Assembly: GCA_009700405.1 (NCBI GenBank) | Contig: WLMD01000099.1 | Coordinates: 1 to 6,145 of the forward strand | DNA length: 6,145 nt | DNA from: Actinomycetota bacterium | Lineage (GTDB): Bacteria; Actinomycetota; Actinomycetes; Nanopelagicales; Nanopelagicaceae | Direction: 5' to 3' | Shown: positions 1 to 5,749 of the stretch, in pieces | Layout: every line of letters starts with the position of its first letter | Position numbering within the stretch: position 1 is the first letter of the stretch | Position numbers and translations under genes: made by a program | The notes under the pieces: model-generated | The model's input: the letters and a program-made list of their open reading frames with translations, nothing else | Database searches by the model: none | What the model was told of the DNA's origin: nothing

Positions 1-361
1 CCTCCGGAGCGAGCGAGATGATCTTCATGAAGCGCTTGTCGCGAAGTTCGCGAGCAACCGGTCCGAAGATACGAGTGCCGCGTGGTTCGCCATCCGCTTT
101 CAAGATGACTGCTGCATTCTCATCAAATTTAATATAGGAACCGTCTGGACGACGACGTTCCTTAACTGTACGAACGATGACAGCCTTGACGACTTCACCT
201 TTCTTAACTTGTCCGCCAGGAATTGCATCCTTAACAGAACAAACAATGATGTCTCCGATGCCGGCATAACGACGCTTGGAACCACCGAGAACGCGAATAC
301 ACAAAAGCTCTTTGGCTCCAGTGTTATCAGCAACGCGCAGGCGCGACTCTTGTTGAATCAT
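1..361 (-). CDS. rplN: Large ribosomal subunit protein L14 (uL14), 3' end cut by window edge
   Basis: L14 is a 23S rRNA-binding protein of the 50S subunit at the subunit interface, where it contributes to inter-subunit bridges. The reading frame starts with ATG at 361 (MIQQESRLRVADNTGAKELL) and stays open to the left edge, ending in ...ISLAPE plus one base of the next codon. That is 120 complete codons. The family is normally 122 residues, so only about two residues and the stop are missing. The early ADNTGAKE segment, the GGSKRRYAGIGD stretch and the RRRPDGSYIKFDENA signature around residues 70-85 are all intact. The start has a good ribosome binding site, AGGTGG seven bases upstream, in the 19-nt gap after rpsQ. 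It is the last gene of the block in the window and marks the passage from the S10 to the spc gene cluster, with no promoter or terminator visible in the gap. Partial only because of the window edge. Confidence 0.97.
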   Translation of the reverse strand, partial: MIQQESRLRVADNTGAKELLCIRVLGGSKRRYAGIGDIIVCSVKDAIPGGQVKKGEVVKAVIVRTVKERRRPDGSYIKFDENAAVILKADGEPRGTRIFGPVARELRDKRFMKIISLAPE

Positions 362-380
362 TTGTTATCCACCTGCCCCT

Positions 381-659
381 CTACTTGGCCTTCTCGAGGA
401 TCTCAACTACACGCCAACGCTTGGTTGCCGAGATAGGTCGAGTTTCCATGATCATTACACGATCGCCTAGACCAGCTGCATTGAGCTCGTCGTGGGCTTT
501 AAGTTTGCGTGAGCGAGAGAGAACCTTGCTGTACATGCCGTGCTTAACACGGTCCATGACCTCAACGGTTACTGTCTTATCCATCTTGTCACTGACAACG
601 ATGCCTTCACGAGTTTTGCGGAAACCGCGTTCTTCGTTTACTGGAGTGGTCGGAGTCAT
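381..659 (-). CDS. rpsQ: Small ribosomal subunit protein S17 (uS17)
   Basis: S17 is a primary 16S rRNA-binding protein of the 30S subunit with an OB-fold, needed early in assembly of the 5' domain. The 92-residue product has the core GIVVSDKMDKTVTVEV at about residues 19-34, HDELNAAGLGDRVMIMETRP in the middle, and the ending TKRWRVVEILEKAK, all typical of the family. It is slightly longer than the 84-residue E. coli protein because of an N-terminal extension (MTPTTPVNEERGFRKTR), common in actinobacteria. The ATG at 659-657 overlaps the rpmC stop as ATGA. Its Shine-Dalgarno GGAGG lies six bases upstream, inside the last codons of rpmC, so translation is probably coupled to L29. The stop is TAG, 19 nt before rplN. 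Confidence 0.97.
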   Translation of the reverse strand: MTPTTPVNEERGFRKTREGIVVSDKMDKTVTVEVMDRVKHGMYSKVLSRSRKLKAHDELNAAGLGDRVMIMETRPISATKRWRVVEILEKAK

Positions 660-871
660 GCAGCACCTCCGATTCCTAGTTCACGTTCACGAATAACGGT
701 ATAAATACGAGCGATCTCTTTGCGAACTGCTCCGAGACGACCATGGCTTTCGAGTTGACCAGTTGCAGCTTGGAATCGAAGGTTGAAAAGTTCTTCCTTT
801 GATTCGCGCAACTTTGCGGTGATCTCTTCGGCTGATAGTGCGCGAAGCTCCTCATTAGTTGTAGTAGCCAT
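656..871 (-). CDS. rpmC: Large ribosomal subunit protein L29 (uL29)
   Basis: L29 is a small two-helix protein of the 50S subunit next to the peptide exit tunnel, close to L23, where it forms part of the surface that nascent-chain factors approach. The 71-residue product shows the expected pattern: LRALSAEEITAKLRESKEEL as the first helix, the FNLRFQAATGQLESHGRL turn, then VRKEIARIYTVIRERE as the second helix. It is a few residues longer than E. coli L29 (63). The ATG at 871 shares its A with the TAA of rplP (TAATG), and the GAGGAGG that serves as ribosome binding site lies in the last codons of rplP, four bases before the start. The 3' end overlaps rpsQ by four bases. Confidence 0.96.
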   Translation of the reverse strand: MATTTNEELRALSAEEITAKLRESKEELFNLRFQAATGQLESHGRLGAVRKEIARIYTVIRERELGIGGAA

Positions 872-1284
872 TACGCCTCCTCACGTTTCACAACACGGCA
901 CTTCATCGGCAACTTGTGAATTGCCAGACGCATTGCTTCATTAGCAATTGCTTCGGTAACGCCTGAAATCTCAAACATCACACGGCCTGGCTTCACGTTG
1001 GCGATCCACCACTCAGGTGAACCTTTACCGGAACCCATGCGAGTTTCGGCAGGTTTTTTGGTGAGTGGACGGTCTGGATAAATATTGATCCATACCTTTC
1101 CACCACGCTTGATGTAACGCGTCATTGCAATACGCGCTGCTTCAATTTGACGGTTAGTTACGTATGCAGGCTCGAGAGCTTGGATACCAAAGTCACCGAA
1201 GGAAACTGCGGTTCCACCCTTTGAAGCACCACTACGAGATGGGTGGTGCTGCTTACGGTGCTTAACGCGACGAGGAATTAACAT
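871..1284 (-). CDS. rplP: Large ribosomal subunit protein L16 (uL16)
   Basis: L16 is a late-assembling 50S protein that contacts A-site tRNA and organises the peptidyl transferase and central protuberance region. The product is 137 residues, the usual length. Visible landmarks are the basic N-terminus MLIPRRVKHRKQHHPSRSGA, the ARIAMTRYIKRGGKVWINIYPD segment at about residues 50-71 and the near-invariant RMGSGKGSPEWW at 82-93. Arg82 corresponds to the E. coli Arg81 that is hydroxylated there by YcfD; nothing in this window tells whether it is modified here. The ATG at 1284 directly abuts the rpsC stop (TAAATG) with no spacer. The GGAGGCGAGG upstream, inside the end of rpsC, offers two possible Shine-Dalgarno registers. 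The start is therefore firm and translation is likely coupled to S3. Confidence 0.97.
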   Translation of the reverse strand: MLIPRRVKHRKQHHPSRSGASKGGTAVSFGDFGIQALEPAYVTNRQIEAARIAMTRYIKRGGKVWINIYPDRPLTKKPAETRMGSGKGSPEWWIANVKPGRVMFEISGVTEAIANEAMRLAIHKLPMKCRVVKREEA

Positions 1285-2127
1285 TTACGCCTCGCCTCCT
1301 TCTGTAGCTACATCAGAAACAACAACCGGTGCATCAACAACTGCTGTTGCAACTGGTGATTGCAAAGGTGCTCCACCGTTAACCGTTGGGCTCACATTTG
1401 ATGTTGTAACTTCTGCACGTGGTGGGCGTGGTGCGCGACGTGGGCGATCATTCTTTGGTGCGCGTGCTGCTGCAAGTGCTGCTGCTTCACGCTCTGCACG
1501 GGAATGAATAACTTCACCCTTGTAGATCCATACCTTTACACCAAGACGACCAAATGTTGTGTGGGCTTCATAGAAACCGTAATCAATATCTGCACGCAAT
1601 GTGTGAAGTGGAACGCGACCTTCGCGATAGAACTCAGAACGTGACATTTCAGCTCCACCAAGACGTCCACCGCACTGAACACGAATGCCCTTTGCGCCTG
1701 ACTTCAAAGCGGTCTGCATTGCTTTACGCATTGCGCGACGGAATGAAACACGTGCAGCAAGCTGCTCGGCAATTCCTTGTGCAACGAGTTGAGCATCAAT
1801 TTCTGGATTCTTAACCTCAAGAATATTTAGTTGAACCTGCTTGCCCGTGAGCTTTTCAAGTTCGATACGAAGCTTGTCTGCTTCCATTCCACGGCGACCA
1901 ATTACGATGCCGGGACGTGCAGTGTGTAGGTCGATGCGAACACGATCGCGTGTGCGTTCGATTTCGATCTTCGAAACACCAGCGCGCTCCATGCCCTTCT
2001 CCATCATGCGACGGATTAGAACATCTTCCTTTACATAATCCTTGTACAACTTGTCTGCATACCAACGAGACTTAAACTCCGTTGTGATGCCAAGACGGAA
2101 GCCGTAGGGGTTTACTTTTTGACCCAT
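1285..2127 (-). CDS. rpsC: Small ribosomal subunit protein S3 (uS3) with long C-terminal tail
   Basis: S3 lies at the mRNA entry site of the 30S head and takes part in the helicase activity of the ribosome. The product is 280 residues, against 233 in E. coli. MGQKVNPYGFRLGI at the start is diagnostic. The type-2 KH domain carries its GxxG loop as GRRG at residues 77-80. The FRRAMRK segment (129-135) holds the basic residues equivalent to those implicated in mRNA unwinding, and the C-terminal domain runs to about residue 207. From about 210 a tail follows: first Ala/Arg/Pro-rich and basic (to about 239), then a neutral to acidic stretch rich in Val, Ala, Thr and Pro ending EGGEA. Long tails of this sort are known from actinobacterial S3. 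The ATG at 2127 forms TAATG with the rplV stop, with GGGAG ten bases upstream. Confidence 0.97.
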   Translation of the reverse strand: MGQKVNPYGFRLGITTEFKSRWYADKLYKDYVKEDVLIRRMMEKGMERAGVSKIEIERTRDRVRIDLHTARPGIVIGRRGMEADKLRIELEKLTGKQVQLNILEVKNPEIDAQLVAQGIAEQLAARVSFRRAMRKAMQTALKSGAKGIRVQCGGRLGGAEMSRSEFYREGRVPLHTLRADIDYGFYEAHTTFGRLGVKVWIYKGEVIHSRAEREAAALAAARAPKNDRPRRAPRPPRAEVTTSNVSPTVNGGAPLQSPVATAVVDAPVVVSDVATEGGEA

Positions 2128-2510
2128 TACTTGGTCGCTCCCTTCTTGACGTCTGAGACTGTGACAGTGATGTGACTGCTGCGCTTAAGAATGCGGAATC
2201 CGCGTCCTTGAGCACGTGGGCGAAAACGCTTCATCGTTGTGCCTTCATCAACAAGGGCTTCAATAACCCAAAGTTCAGAGGCATCACGAATTGCAGGATT
2301 CTTCTGCTTTGCATTTGCAACAGCAGATGCCAACAAGTTGTAGACATCGTGGCCAGCAGCTTGTGGTGCAAACTTCAAGACTGCAAGTGCTTGGTCTGCG
2401 CGAGATCCGCGAATCAGATCAACAACACGACGAGCCTTTTGTGGTGTGTGGCGAATGTCGCGCAAGATTGCGCGAGCGACCACTGCTTGTGAATCCGGTG
2501 TATTAGCCAC
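2127..2510 (-). CDS. rplV: Large ribosomal subunit protein L22 (uL22), GTG start preferred
   Basis: L22 binds 23S rRNA and sends a long beta-hairpin into the nascent peptide tunnel, where it forms part of the constriction with L4. The C-terminal half carries the family signature KRFRPRAQGRGFRILKRSSH and ITVTVSD, and the N-terminal half has HTPQKARRVVDLIRG. I place the start at GTG (2510-2508), giving 127 residues. GGAGAG lies six bases before it, an ideal distance, and no other start nearby is so well served. An in-frame ATG at 2528 would add six residues (MIGEPH), but has only AAGG directly touching the start codon. With GTG the overlap with rpsS is eight bases (GTGGCTAA); with ATG it would be 26. 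Residues before about VARAILRDIRHTP look poorly conserved, so homology alone does not decide. The stop overlaps rpsC as TAATG. Confidence 0.95.
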   Translation of the reverse strand: MANTPDSQAVVARAILRDIRHTPQKARRVVDLIRGSRADQALAVLKFAPQAAGHDVYNLLASAVANAKQKNPAIRDASELWVIEALVDEGTTMKRFRPRAQGRGFRILKRSSHITVTVSDVKKGATK

Positions 2511-2784
2511 GTGAGGCTCTCCGATCATCCTTGACGTGTCCTCGGAAGGTACGCGTTGGTGAAAATTCGCCGAGCTTGTGACCGATCATCGCATCAGTAA
2601 TGAAAACGGGAATGTGCTTGCGTCCATCATGGACAGCAATGGTGTGACCGATCATCGAAGGAGTAATCATCGATCGACGCGACCAGGTCTTGATCACATT
2701 CTTGGTGTTATTTGCGTTCTGCGCATCTACCTTTTTGGTGAGATGGCCGTCCACAAATGGACCCTTCTTTAAACTACGTGGCAT
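2503..2784 (-). CDS. rpsS: Small ribosomal subunit protein S19 (uS19)
   Basis: S19 sits in the head of the 30S subunit with S13, near the A-site finger bridge, and binds 16S rRNA. The 93-residue product is of normal length. It starts MPRSLKKGPFVDGHLTKKV, has the central TWSRRSMITPSMIGHTIAVH, and carries the signature HIPVFITDAMIGHKLGEFSP followed by TRTFRGH. The ATG at 2784 is preceded by AGGAG five bases upstream, which overlaps the TAG stop of rplB; the gap to rplB is 8 nt. The end overlaps rplV by eight bases if the GTG start of that gene is right. Confidence 0.97.
   Translation of the reverse strand: MPRSLKKGPFVDGHLTKKVDAQNANNTKNVIKTWSRRSMITPSMIGHTIAVHDGRKHIPVFITDAMIGHKLGEFSPTRTFRGHVKDDRRASRG
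2517..2522 (-). promoter_or_regulatory. Ribosome binding site that decides the rplV start
   Basis: On the minus strand this reads GGAGAG, followed by CCTCAC and then GTG at 2510-2508. It lies within the 3' end of rpsS. The upstream candidate ATG at 2528-2526 lies before this motif and so cannot use it. This is the reason for preferring the GTG start of rplV. Confidence 0.65.
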
Positions 2785-2792
2785 GAGGGCTC

Positions 2793-3626
2793 CTACCGCT
2801 TCTTATTCGATTTACGACGACGGACAATCATGGAATCGCTGGCCTTCTTCTTGCGAGTACGGCCTTCTGGCTTACCCCACGGTGTTACTGGGTGACGTCC
2901 ACCGGAAGTCTTACCTTCTCCACCACCGTGTGGGTGATCGACAGGGTTCATAACAACTCCGCGAACAGATGGGCGAACACCCAACCAACGCATACGTCCA
3001 GCTTTACCGTAGTTAATGTTGGATTGCTCGGCGTTGCCGACTTCACCAACAGTTGCACGGCAACGAACATCTACGTTGCGAATTTCACCTGAAGGCATAC
3101 GAAGCTGCGCATAGGCACCTTCTTTAGCTACAAGCTGAACACTTGCGCCAGCTGAACGAGCAATCTTTGCTCCTCCGCCTGGACGAAGTTCGATAGCGTG
3201 AACAACGGTACCTACTGGAATGTTACGAAGTGGCAAGTTATTGCCTGGCTTGATATCAGCCTTTGGACCATTCTCAACAGTGTCGCCTTGTTCCAATTTT
3301 GCTGGTGCAATGATGTAACGCTTTTCGCCATCTGCGTAATGCAAAAGTGCGATACGTGCGGTGCGGTTTGGGTCGTACTCAATGTGAGCGACCTTCGCTG
3401 GAACACCATCTTTATCGTTACGTGTGAAATCGATAAGGCGATAGGCGCGCTTGTGTCCGCCGCCTTGGTGGCGAACAGTGATGCGACCTGATGCGTTACG
3501 TCCACCCTTTGAGTGGATTGGACGTACAAGTGACTTCTCGGGAGTTGTGCGTGTGAGTTCCGCGAAATCTGGAACGCTTGCGCCGCGCTGACCGGGGGTC
3601 GTTGGCTTTAATTTACGAAGTGCCAT
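2793..3626 (-). CDS. rplB: Large ribosomal subunit protein L2 (uL2)
   Basis: L2 is one of the most conserved 50S proteins, needed for subunit association, tRNA binding and full peptidyl transferase activity. The product is 277 residues, the usual length. It starts MALRKLKPTTPGQRG, has SGRITVRHQGGGHKRAYRLI at 46-65, the SH3-like region with RSAGASVQLVAKEGAYAQLR at about 157-176, and the catalytic-centre loop MNPVDHPHGGGEGKTSGGRH. His231 in that loop matches the functionally important His229 of E. coli. The tail is very basic and ends RRRKSNKKR. The ATG at 3626 has AGGAAGAGG upstream, with GAGG five bases before the start. The gap to rplW is 30 nt, the longest inside the ribosomal protein block, and I see no hairpin or promoter in it. 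Confidence 0.98.
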   Translation of the reverse strand: MALRKLKPTTPGQRGASVPDFAELTRTTPEKSLVRPIHSKGGRNASGRITVRHQGGGHKRAYRLIDFTRNDKDGVPAKVAHIEYDPNRTARIALLHYADGEKRYIIAPAKLEQGDTVENGPKADIKPGNNLPLRNIPVGTVVHAIELRPGGGAKIARSAGASVQLVAKEGAYAQLRMPSGEIRNVDVRCRATVGEVGNAEQSNINYGKAGRMRWLGVRPSVRGVVMNPVDHPHGGGEGKTSGGRHPVTPWGKPEGRTRKKKASDSMIVRRRKSNKKR

Positions 3627-3656
3627 GGTTTCCTCTTCCTGTAGTCCCGGTCTCCG

Positions 3657-3947
3657 TTAGGAAACTGGGCCTCCAAAGATGTCGATACGGTCGCCGGCTG
3701 CTACTTGCACGATTGCACGCTTGGTGTCCTTGCGCTTTCCATCACCAAAACGAGTGCGCTTATTCTTTCCCTGACGGTTCATGGTGTTGACGCTAACAAC
3801 CTTGACTCCGAATACCTTTTCAACGGCAATCTTGATCTGGGTCTTATTAGCATCAGGTGCTACCAAGAATGTGTATTTGTTTTCATCGAGCAACGAGTAG
3901 GACTTTTCAGACACTACTGGTGCCAACAAAATATCGCGGTGGGTCAT
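3657..3947 (-). CDS. rplW: Large ribosomal subunit protein L23 (uL23)
   Basis: L23 binds domain III of 23S rRNA at the tunnel exit and is the docking site for trigger factor and signal recognition particle. The product is 96 residues, typical for the bacterial family. The early APVVSEKSYSLLDENKYTF contains the VSEK motif; Glu14 corresponds to E. coli Glu18, the chaperone-docking residue. The DANKTQIKIAVEKVFGVKV segment (32-50), the internal VVSVNTMNRQGKNKRTRFG loop and the closing TKRAIVQVAAGDRIDIFGG are as expected. The ATG at 3947 overlaps the rplD stop as ATGA, with GAGG seven bases upstream within the last rplD codons, so expression is probably coupled to L4. Confidence 0.97.
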   Translation of the reverse strand: MTHRDILLAPVVSEKSYSLLDENKYTFLVAPDANKTQIKIAVEKVFGVKVVSVNTMNRQGKNKRTRFGDGKRKDTKRAIVQVAAGDRIDIFGGPVS

Positions 3948-4630
3948 GCTGATACCTCTACTTCTTCTACTTCACTCTCACGAGCAACGACAGTGACGCC
4001 TTTGCCCTTTGAAGGACCAGCTAGGAAATCCTTGATTGCAGACTCAGAGAAAACCATGTCATCACTCTTGAGGATGTCATAGGCATTGAGCTGATCTGGA
4101 ACAAGAAGATGTAGATCATCAGCGTTACGCAATGAACGCCATGCTGCATCTTCTGTGCGTGATACGACAACAAGTAAGTTCTTGCGATCACTGAATTGGC
4201 GAACTGCCGCTAGCGCTGCCTTGGTTGAAGGAGCCGTTGTGACTGAATCCAAAACGTGAATGCGATCGTTACGTTGACGATCAGAAAGTACTCCACGAAG
4301 TGCAGCAGCAATCATTTTCTTAGGAGTGCGCTGTTCGTAGTTACGTGGACGAACTGCGTGAGCAGTACCTCCACCTTTCTGGTTAGGTGAACGGCTTGAA
4401 CCCTGACGGGCGCGACCTGTTCCCTTTTGCTTGAAAGGCTTCTTTCCTCCACCGCTTACTTCTCCGCGGTTCTTGGACTTTTGTGTTCCCTGACGAGCCG
4501 CAGCAAGTTGTGCAGTGACAACTTGGTGGATCAAAGGAATGTTGGTTTGAGCGTCGAAGATTTCAGTTGGCAAATCAACGCTGCCAACTTTCTTTCCTTC
4601 GGCGTTCTTAATATCAACAGTAAGCGCCAT
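3944..4630 (-). CDS. rplD: Large ribosomal subunit protein L4 (uL4)
   Basis: L4 has a globular domain on 23S rRNA and an extended loop that lines the peptide tunnel opposite L22. In E. coli and relatives it also represses its own operon through the S10 leader. The 228-residue product has the long basic loop at about residues 50-98, including GEVSGGGKKPFKQKGTGRAR and SPNQKGGGTAHAVRPRNY, followed by the KKMIAAALRGVLSDR helix. The tail ends in an acidic stretch (ESEVEEVEVSA) that is not part of the core fold and encodes the ribosome binding site of rplW. The ATG at 4630 is two bases after the rplC stop. No convincing Shine-Dalgarno is visible at the right distance: the nearest purine run, AAAGG, is 13 bases away. 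Re-initiation after L3 is the likely route. Confidence 0.97.
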   Translation of the reverse strand: MALTVDIKNAEGKKVGSVDLPTEIFDAQTNIPLIHQVVTAQLAAARQGTQKSKNRGEVSGGGKKPFKQKGTGRARQGSSRSPNQKGGGTAHAVRPRNYEQRTPKKMIAAALRGVLSDRQRNDRIHVLDSVTTAPSTKAALAAVRQFSDRKNLLVVVSRTEDAAWRSLRNADDLHLLVPDQLNAYDILKSDDMVFSESAIKDFLAGPSKGKGVTVVARESEVEEVEVSA

Positions 4631-4632
4631 GG

Positions 4633-5349
4633 TTATGCACCAACCTTTACAGTGTCAGAGATAACTTCAAAGATTGCTTTCTTTGCAGCTGAACGAATGA
4701 AAACTAACTGACCATCTGGACCAGGAATTGAACCCTTGATAAGCAACAAGCCCTTTTCCATGTCAACAGAGTGAACCAATAGGTTCTGTGTTGTCACGCG
4801 CTCGTTACCCATACGACCAGCCATGCGCATTCCGCTGAATACGCGACCAGGTGTAGAACATGCACCGATAGAACCAGGCATACGGTGCTTACGATCCACA
4901 CCGTGTGAAGAGCTAAGTCCGCCGAAACCGTGGCGCTTCATAACACCAGCAGTTCCTTTACCTGTGCTTGTTCCTGTTGCATCAACGATTTCGCCTGCTT
5001 CAAAAACATCTGCATTGATCTCTTGGCCGACTGTGTATGAGCCAGCGTTAGATGTACGAAGTTCAACAACGCTACGACGTGGTGTAACACCAGCTTTTGC
5101 GTAGTGACCAGTAAGTGGCTTTGAAATCTTCTTTGGGTCGATTGCACCGAATGCAATTTGGACCGCTGAGTAGCCATCAACTTCAGGGGTACGAACCTGC
5201 GTTACAACGCAAGGACCCGCTTCTACGACAGTTACTGGAACCATCTTGTTGTTGGCATCAAATACCTGTGTCATACCAAGCTTCTTGCCCAAGATTCCCT
5301 TGATGGCAGAGCCCTGCGATTGAGTGGTTACTGAACCGGGATTTGTCAT
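4633..5349 (-). CDS. rplC: Large ribosomal subunit protein L3 (uL3)
   Basis: L3 is an early 50S assembly protein that nucleates folding of the 3' part of 23S rRNA and reaches towards the peptidyl transferase centre. The 238-residue product has the hallmark KGILGKKLGMTQVFD at residues 17-31 and the conserved loop GFGGLSSSHGVDRKHRMPGS (141-160) followed by IGACSTPGRVFSGMRMAGRM and GNERVTTQNL. About 16 residues precede the conserved start (MTNPGSVTTQSQGSAI), an extension relative to E. coli. No alternative start lies in it, and GGAGAG five bases before the ATG supports the start at 5349. At the tip loop E. coli has GSIGQNQTP, with a glutamine methylated by PrmB; here it is GSIGACSTP, so that glutamine is absent. 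The gene follows rpsJ by 17 nt. Confidence 0.97.
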   Translation of the reverse strand: MTNPGSVTTQSQGSAIKGILGKKLGMTQVFDANNKMVPVTVVEAGPCVVTQVRTPEVDGYSAVQIAFGAIDPKKISKPLTGHYAKAGVTPRRSVVELRTSNAGSYTVGQEINADVFEAGEIVDATGTSTGKGTAGVMKRHGFGGLSSSHGVDRKHRMPGSIGACSTPGRVFSGMRMAGRMGNERVTTQNLLVHSVDMEKGLLLIKGSIPGPDGQLVFIRSAAKKAIFEVISDTVKVGA

Positions 5350-5366
5350 TGTCTCTCTCCGATCCC

Positions 5367-5675
5367 TTAGAGCTTAATTTCAATGTCGACGCCGGCTGGG
5401 AGATCCAGACGCATCAAAGAATCAACTGTCTTAGGAGTTGGGTCGATGATGTCGATGAGGCGCTTATGTGTGCGCATCTCGAAGTGTTCACGGCTGTCCT
5501 TATATTTGTGAGGAGAGCGGATCACGCAGTACGTGTTCTTCTCAGTAGGTAGCGGCACTGGGCCAGCGACAGTTGCACCAGTGCGCTCAACAGTCTCTAC
5601 GATTTTCTTCGCAGAACTATCAATCACCTCATGGTCGTATGCCTTGAGCCGAATGCGGATCTTCTGTCCCGCCAT
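5367..5675 (-). CDS. rpsJ: Small ribosomal subunit protein S10 (uS10, NusE)
   Basis: S10 is a 30S head protein. As NusE it also binds NusB and NusG in antitermination and in coupling transcription to translation. The product is 102 residues, the normal length. It starts MAGQKIRIRLKAYDHEVID, has SAKKIVETVERTGATVAGPV followed by PLPT (the family signature) at residues 21-44, HFEMRTHKRLIDIIDPTPKT in the second half, and ends VDIEIKL. It is the first gene of the ribosomal block. The ATG at 5675 is preceded by GAGGAG with a six-base spacer (5682-5687), and directly upstream of that lies an AT-rich repeat array. The gap to the tuf stop is 125 nt, so the operon may have its own promoter, may depend on tuf readthrough, or both. 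Confidence 0.98.
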   Translation of the reverse strand: MAGQKIRIRLKAYDHEVIDSSAKKIVETVERTGATVAGPVPLPTEKNTYCVIRSPHKYKDSREHFEMRTHKRLIDIIDPTPKTVDSLMRLDLPAGVDIEIKL

Positions 5676-5690
5676 TGTGATCTCCTCTTC

Positions 5691-5738
5691 CTTATTACAA
5701 CTTATTTAACTTATTACAACTTATTACAACTTATTTAA
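5691..5738 (-). repeat. 48-bp AT-rich tandem repeat in the rpsJ leader
   Basis: On the minus strand this reads as five direct repeats in the order B-A-A-B-A, where A is TTGTAATAAG (10 bp) and B is TTAAATAAG (9 bp). The A copies are identical to each other and so are the B copies. Only 8 of 48 bases are G or C. The array ends three bases before the GAGGAG Shine-Dalgarno of rpsJ. It holds ten TAA triplets that together cover all three frames. It is likely to be unstructured as RNA, leaving the S10 binding site open. Promoter-like pieces (TTGTAA, TAATAA) occur in each unit, but a start point from the last copies would leave almost no leader. Confidence 0.8.
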
Positions 5739-5749
5739 ATTTTTGATTA

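Noticed and set aside
1..361. Truncated pseudogene of rplN
   Set aside because: The frame is intact and runs into the window edge with only about two residues and the stop missing, so the truncation comes from the window.
385..696. 103-residue plus-strand open frame opposite rpsQ and rpmC
   Set aside because: It is antisense to S17 and the end of L29, Ser/Arg/Leu-rich as expected for a reverse-frame shadow, and has no family resemblance.
2526..2528. ATG as the start of rplV
   Set aside because: It is in frame and possible, but it lacks a spaced Shine-Dalgarno, while the GTG 18 bases downstream has GGAGAG at six bases. Kept as the alternative only.
3212..3529. 105-residue minus-strand frame inside rplB
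   Set aside because: It is in a different frame within the L2 gene, which is plainly intact. The Thr/Ser/Gln-rich translation is a frame-shadow artefact.
3627..3656. Possible regulatory element in the 30-nt rplW-rplB gap
   Set aside because: Only the rplB ribosome binding site is visible; no inverted repeat or promoter-like pair could be found in so short a stretch.
3705..4082. 125-residue open frame on the plus strand opposite rplW and rplD
   Set aside because: It lies wholly antisense to two highly conserved genes and spans their junction. Its product has no recognisable domain and it has no convincing ribosome binding site. It is a by-product of the coding bias of the opposite strand.
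4427..4711. 94-residue plus-strand frame spanning the rplC-rplD junction
   Set aside because: It is opposite conserved coding sequence of both genes and has no sign of promoter, binding site or known domain.
5691..5738. CRISPR-like array
   Set aside because: The units are contiguous 9-10 bp direct repeats without spacers, far too short for CRISPR repeats, and no cas gene is present.
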